64,000 bases of DNA from an uncultured Clostridia bacterium (GTDB lineage Bacteria > Bacillota > Clostridia > TANB77 > CAG-508), in the NCBI GenBank assembly GCA_934149075.1, contig CAKPDR010000005.1, positions 1 through 64,000 on the forward strand, given 5' to 3'. This document shows positions 60,227 to 64,000 of the stretch, piece by piece. The notes under the pieces are model-generated. The model was not told the origin of the DNA. It searched no databases and saw only the letters and a program-made list of their open reading frames with translations. Numbering within the stretch: the stretch's first letter is position 1; each line of letters starts with the position of its first letter. The translations under genes and the position numbers were made by a program.

Positions 60227-62305
60227 ATGAAAAAGGAAAAAATCTTAAAAATTTTGATTTTTGCTGTAGTTTTATTAATTCCTATTATCTATAGTTTCTT
60301 CTATTTAAAATCTTATTGGAATCCATATGGAACTTTAAGTGATATGAAAATAGCAGTTGTTAATTTAGATAATGGAAAAGATGACAAGAATCAAGGAAAA
60401 GAATTTGTACAAAGTCTAAAAGACAGTGGAACATTTAATATTTGTGAGGTTAGCAAAGAAAATGCAAATGATGGAATGAAAAAAGGTGACTATTATGCAA
60501 CAATAGAAATTCCAGAAAATTTCACAGAATGTTTAGAAAGTGGTTCAACTACTGATAAACAAATTGCACAAATAACATACAAACCAAATCAAGCAACAAA
60601 TTATTTAGCAACTCAAATTATAAATAGTGCAGTAAAAACTATTGAATTAAATTTACAGTCTAAAGTTGATAGAGAAATTATTGCAAATTTATCAAGTAAA
60701 TTAAATGAAGTTCCAGATAGTTTACAATCAATAAGTGATGGAGCTGGATCAATATTAGAAGGTTCGCAAAGTTTAAATGATGGAATTAAACAACTTAATG
60801 ATGGAACAAACCAATTAAGTAGTAGTTATAAAGATTTTGACAATGGTGTAGAATCTGCTTATACAGGAAGTAAAAATCTAGAAAGTGGATTATCTCAGGT
60901 CTCTACTGGTGTTGATACATTAAAAAAAGGTGGTCAAACTTTAGATAGTGCTATATCTCAAATTAATGCAGGTGTTGATGAATTATCAGCCCAAAGTAAT
61001 TCAGGTATTGCTTCATTAGTAAGTGGTGTAAATAATTTAAATACTGGTGCTACTAACTTAAATTCTGGTGTTACAGAATATGTTGGAAAAGTAGAATATT
61101 TAAATTCTAATATAAAACCTCTTTTACAAGCACTTTCAACTTATTCTGATAATGCTGATCCAACATTACAATATTTAGCTAACAGTGCTAGTCAATTATT
61201 AGCTCAAGACCCTAAAGCTGGTAACTTAGATGGTTTCCAACAATTAACTATTGGAGGTCAAAACTTAACAACAGGAGTAAATGATTTATATGCAGGAACT
61301 CAAAAATTAGTAGCTGGAACTCAAGATTTAGGAAAACTAACAAATGGTGTTCAAAGTTTAAAATCAGCTCTAATACAAGTAAAACAAGGTACTGTATCAT
61401 TAAATCAAGGTATAGAAACTTTATCTAATGGTACAAATCAATTATCAGCAGGAAGTTCTACATTAACAAATGGATTATCTACTTTAAATTCAAGTTCTAA
61501 AACAATTGATAATGCTCTAACAACATTAAACAACGGAACTGCTTCTGCTTATGATGGAAGTACTAAATTAGTGGAAGGTGTCCAAACATTTAAAACTACA
61601 ATAGATGAAGGTCTTGCTGATACTAAAGAACAATTAAAATCATTAAAAGGAATCGAGGATTTCGGTGCAAAACCTGTTGAATTTAAAACAGAAGCTTATG
61701 GTGAGGTAAATTCTTATGGTATTGCCTTTACCCCATTATTCTTATGTATCGGTTTATGGGTTGGTGCTTTAATGAGTTATGTTGTTCTATATTATGATCA
61801 AAAACATAGATTTAACATATTTGACCATGATTATAAAAATAAAATATTACAAAATATTGCATACATAGGTCTTGGTGCTTTACAAGGTTTAATTGTTGCT
61901 ATACTTCTAAAATTAGGTTTAGGTTTTGATATACAAAACTACGCATTATATTATACTGCTAGCATTTTAGTTGGAATTACATTTGTAAGTATTATACAAT
62001 TCTTAATTAGAAATTTCGGAGATGTTGGTAAATTCTTAGCATTAGTTGTTTTAGTATTACAATTAGCCGCTTCTGGTGGTACATTCCCTATCGAAACAAT
62101 TGATAAAGGATTCCAAGGTCTTACATCATACTTACCTATGACATATTCAATTAAATTATTTAGAGAAATTTTAGTTCCAACCGCTACAAATTTCAAAGGT
62201 CAATATTTAGGTATTTTAGTTGGTATTACAATTGTTACTTTAGCTATTACATGTATTGTTGATATTATTAAAAGCAAAAAACAAACAGAAGAAGCTAAAG
62301 CTTAG
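60227..62305 (+). CDS. YhgE/Pip family membrane protein
   Basis: 692 residues. One N-terminal helix (9-27), a large extracytoplasmic region, and about five to six C-terminal helices (from residue 500) of the ABC2-type permease kind. The middle (about 170-440) is made of short repeats of the form L..G...L..G (LNDGIKQLNDGTNQL, LSNGTNQLSAGSSTL), a coiled rod. The family includes Pip (phage infection protein) of Lactococcus and YhgE; the real role may be type VII-linked or export. AAGGAA precedes the ATG. Co-transcribed with the TetR gene. Confidence 0.93.
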   Translation: MKKEKILKILIFAVVLLIPIIYSFFYLKSYWNPYGTLSDMKIAVVNLDNGKDDKNQGKEFVQSLKDSGTFNICEVSKENANDGMKKGDYYATIEIPENFTECLESGSTTDKQIAQITYKPNQATNYLATQIINSAVKTIELNLQSKVDREIIANLSSKLNEVPDSLQSISDGAGSILEGSQSLNDGIKQLNDGTNQLSSSYKDFDNGVESAYTGSKNLESGLSQVSTGVDTLKKGGQTLDSAISQINAGVDELSAQSNSGIASLVSGVNNLNTGATNLNSGVTEYVGKVEYLNSNIKPLLQALSTYSDNADPTLQYLANSASQLLAQDPKAGNLDGFQQLTIGGQNLTTGVNDLYAGTQKLVAGTQDLGKLTNGVQSLKSALIQVKQGTVSLNQGIETLSNGTNQLSAGSSTLTNGLSTLNSSSKTIDNALTTLNNGTASAYDGSTKLVEGVQTFKTTIDEGLADTKEQLKSLKGIEDFGAKPVEFKTEAYGEVNSYGIAFTPLFLCIGLWVGALMSYVVLYYDQKHRFNIFDHDYKNKILQNIAYIGLGALQGLIVAILLKLGLGFDIQNYALYYTASILVGITFVSIIQFLIRNFGDVGKFLALVVLVLQLAASGGTFPIETIDKGFQGLTSYLPMTYSIKLFREILVPTATNFKGQYLGILVGITIVTLAITCIVDIIKSKKQTEEAKA

Positions 62306-62309
62306 AACA

Positions 62310-62375
62310 GAACAAAGTGACGTATTCGCCATTTGTTCTCGTCCGATTTGATTTTTCGACTATAAGGAAAAAATC
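62310..62375 (+). repeat. 66-nt two-hairpin dispersed element, copy 2
   Basis: Gapless alignment with 23635-23700. Hairpin 1 GAACAAA/TTTGTTC with loop GTGACGTATTCGCCA; hairpin 2 GATTTTTC/GAAAAAATC around GACTATAAG. It follows five bases after the YhgE stop and runs into the terminator of the convergent gene pair. Strand is arbitrary. Confidence 0.75.
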
Positions 62376-62406
62376 GCGAAAGTTTAATTACTTTCGTGAT
62401 TTTTTG
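62370..62406. terminator. Bidirectional terminator between YhgE and the 227-aa gene
   Basis: Stem AAATCGCGAAAG/CTTTCGTGATTT (one G-T pair), loop TTTAATTA, TTTTTT after. It overlaps the stop codon of the minus-strand gene at 62384. Confidence 0.9.
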
Positions 62407-63067
62407 TATATAATCCATTTTTATATAAAAACTTATCTCCATTTTTAGCCATTTCGTATAAATCTTTAGGAAAATCTATTTCCTCAAACTCTTCAATTCC
62501 TCCACCAGTAGTATCATTCAAATCATATAGCCATACCCTACCATTATCTTTATCTTCAATTTCATAACTATGTCCTTCTATTCTTCTACCAGAAAGAAAT
62601 TGATTTTGTTCTTTTATCTGCTCTTCTATCATTTCATTTATTCTCTTTCCTACAATTCTTGTTGCATTTGCATCTAGAATAAACTTATCTCCTTGCTTTC
62701 GTAAAACACTGCCTAATTTAGCTCCGTCTGGTAAATCTTCTATAGATATTGTAATTACTTTATGGCTTTTATCTGCTTTAATAATATTATAAGAATTTCT
62801 CTCATTTTGACTAATATTATAAATATAATACATTTCTCCTGCTTCTCTTGTACTTTCAGCATAATCTTGTAATATTTTAGCTCTTTCTTTTAACATTATA
62901 TCTTTGTATTTTGAAATTATTTTAGTGTCATTAATAGTTAAATCATCTGATAATAAATTGTTCCATTCATTATTTTCTAAATAATCTGATAATTCATTCA
63001 TAAAATCTTTTGCTAATTTGTTTTCTTTTAAATTATTAAATAAATTGTTTACAAAATCTAAATTCAA
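62384..63067 (-). CDS. Hypothetical protein (227 aa) following the nuclease gene
   Basis: 227 residues, soluble, charged, no signal peptide. The central part (NIIKADKSHKVITISIEDLPDGAKLGSVLRKQGDKFILDANAT, about 93-136) resembles a small beta-barrel of the kind in DUF3006-like proteins, a weak resemblance only. The C-terminal half contains RIEGHSYEIEDKDNGRVWLYDLNDTTGGG. It is 22 bases downstream of the nuclease gene and so co-transcribed. Could be an immunity or partner protein, but nothing proves this. Confidence 0.7.
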   Translation of the reverse strand: MNLDFVNNLFNNLKENKLAKDFMNELSDYLENNEWNNLLSDDLTINDTKIISKYKDIMLKERAKILQDYAESTREAGEMYYIYNISQNERNSYNIIKADKSHKVITISIEDLPDGAKLGSVLRKQGDKFILDANATRIVGKRINEMIEEQIKEQNQFLSGRRIEGHSYEIEDKDNGRVWLYDLNDTTGGGIEEFEEIDFPKDLYEMAKNGDKFLYKNGLYTKNHESN

Positions 63068-63089
63068 TAAGCTTTCTCTCCTTTACTTT

Positions 63090-63851
63090 TTATTTTTGTG
63101 CATGACTTTCTCCTGTTGCATAATCAATTACTATTCCTGGTTGTACATTATAGCAATAAACATTAAAACAAATTCCTTTTCCATTATCTTCTACTGACCA
63201 TGCTTCCATTTCCACTCCACTTGCAAGAAGATTTTCGTCTTCATAAATAGGTGTTACTCTATATAAAACATGATTTTTTTCATTGTTATCAATATATCCA
63301 GCAACCTTATTTTCAAATGGTAACATTCCTTCTGTGTTTAAATATCTTGTTCCAGTAATTAAGTTTTGTTTGTTTGCATTTTCTGATGAAAGTTGCCAAC
63401 CTATCAAATGACAACGATTATATAAGTATTTGTCTTTAATTAAGTTATCATATCTTTTTTGTACCCATCCCGAAAGATTTTTTATACTTCCTATATCTTC
63501 ACGTTTTTCGCCATCTTTTGGCATTGTTTCTTTACATACATTTGCAAATGCTACACCACTTCTTCCTAAATCGTCCCATTCACTATATTTTTCGAAACTT
63601 TTTGTTGTATAATTCTTATCAGTAAAATATGGAATATTATTGTTTATTTCTACATAAGGGCTTGATGTGTATTCTGGAATTGTAGATAAGTCATATGTTC
63701 CTGTTTGTTTTATGCTTTCTGTATTATTATTTTCGTTTGTTTTTCCTTCATTTTGACTCATGTATCCTGATACTATAATACATGTCAATATTACTATTGA
63801 TGCAATTATTTGCCATATATTTTGTTTTTTATTGTTTTTTCTTTTGCTCAT
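63090..63851 (-). CDS. Secreted DNA/RNA non-specific endonuclease (NUC/EndA-like)
   Basis: 253 residues. N-terminal signal anchor (IWQIIASIVILTCIIVSGYM), an Asn/Glu/Thr linker, then the nuclease domain: YNRCHLIGWQLSSENANKQNLITGTRYLN, where NRCHLIG is the place of the usual DRGH active site (Asp replaced by Asn, Gly by Cys, His kept), followed by MLPFENKVAGYI. Related to streptococcal EndA/DNase-type enzymes. Start at ATG 63851 after GGGAGGA; the ATG at 63863 overlaps that site. Role: nutrient DNA scavenging, biofilm, or competence; not decidable. Confidence 0.88.
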   Translation of the reverse strand: MSKRKNNKKQNIWQIIASIVILTCIIVSGYMSQNEGKTNENNNTESIKQTGTYDLSTIPEYTSSPYVEINNNIPYFTDKNYTTKSFEKYSEWDDLGRSGVAFANVCKETMPKDGEKREDIGSIKNLSGWVQKRYDNLIKDKYLYNRCHLIGWQLSSENANKQNLITGTRYLNTEGMLPFENKVAGYIDNNEKNHVLYRVTPIYEDENLLASGVEMEAWSVEDNGKGICFNVYCYNVQPGIVIDYATGESHAQK

Positions 63852-63932
63852 ATTTCCTCCCATTTTAGCTTGATTATAAAATTTGATTTAAAATAAGTTT
63901 GACTAATAATTGTTTGAATTTAACATAATTGA

Positions 63933-63960
63933 ATTATATATCTTTTTTTATAAATGTCAA
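63933..63960 (-). promoter_or_regulatory. Promoter of the nuclease operon
   Basis: -35 TTGACA (63955-63960), 16-bp spacer, -10 TATAAT (63933-63938), minus strand. The leader of about 75 nt holds no recognised element. Confidence 0.75.
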
Positions 63961-64000
63961 GTGTATTTAAAAATTATTTGCACAAACAAAAATAGCAGTT

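Overview
The window looks like a stretch of chromosome from a low-GC, spore-forming Firmicute, most likely an anaerobic Clostridia-type gut organism. The evidence is the strongly AT-rich sequence, spoIVB, spoVT and an alpha/beta-type spore protein gene, a T-box in front of glyQS, a long-form hpf, mutS2, sortase-type surface anchoring, and promoters that are nearly all TTGA-like/TATAAT with 16-17 bp spacing. Taxonomy below class is not claimed.

Layout. 1-3800: lysS (cut by the window edge) diverges from a PepV-type dipeptidase, followed by two unrecognised genes. 3845-7350: a large SF2 helicase with nine helicase-associated repeats and a small coupled gene. 7526-20603: a housekeeping block on the minus strand (tRNA-Thr, UPF0182, ftsY, glmM, glyQS with T-box, frameshifted rqcH, M23 peptidase, tRNA-Trp, trmB, a DUF5662-like gene), interrupted on the plus strand by a frameshifted Rpn-type nuclease gene. 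20745-23615: spoIVB and a large membrane protein. 23897-34372: an eleven-gene minus-strand locus with the architecture of a Tad/Flp-type secretion or pilus machine (SAF/CpaB-like protein, two TadZ/MinD-like ATPases, TadA-like ATPase, fused TadB/TadC-like membrane protein, then six small membrane-anchored, mostly pilin-like proteins). It has no secretin and no prepilin peptidase in the window, and several of its pilin-like proteins begin with the same short leaderless MEN(A/I)(T/S)KAL-type hydrophobic start. This is the best candidate for an under-described system.

35910-51269: surface polysaccharide. It begins with a Wzz/tyrosine kinase/PHP phosphatase control unit joined to a class D sortase, its presumed LAYTG-tailed substrate, a VanZ protein and a HEPN-like protein. 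The synthesis genes follow: flippase, polymerase, four glycosyltransferases (one fused to a kinase-like P-loop domain), an acetyltransferase, a priming sugar transferase, and a second VanZ gene at the promoter end. 51400-64000: hpf, a DUF2207 protein, mutS2, spoVT, tmRNA, a guanine-deaminase-like gene, a frameshifted M14 peptidase, a TetR regulator with a YhgE/Pip membrane protein, and a secreted non-specific nuclease with an unknown partner.

Three genes (rqcH, the Rpn-type nuclease, the M14 peptidase) each carry a single +1 frameshift. They may be decaying genes or assembly errors; the sequence alone cannot decide. Several non-coding inverted repeats lie between genes: a 133-nt double-arm palindrome at 10477, a 113-nt MITE-like element at 23732, a 66-nt two-hairpin element present twice (23635 and 62310), and paired 31-nt palindromes at 56315. 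All functional statements are inferred from sequence reading; no database search was run.
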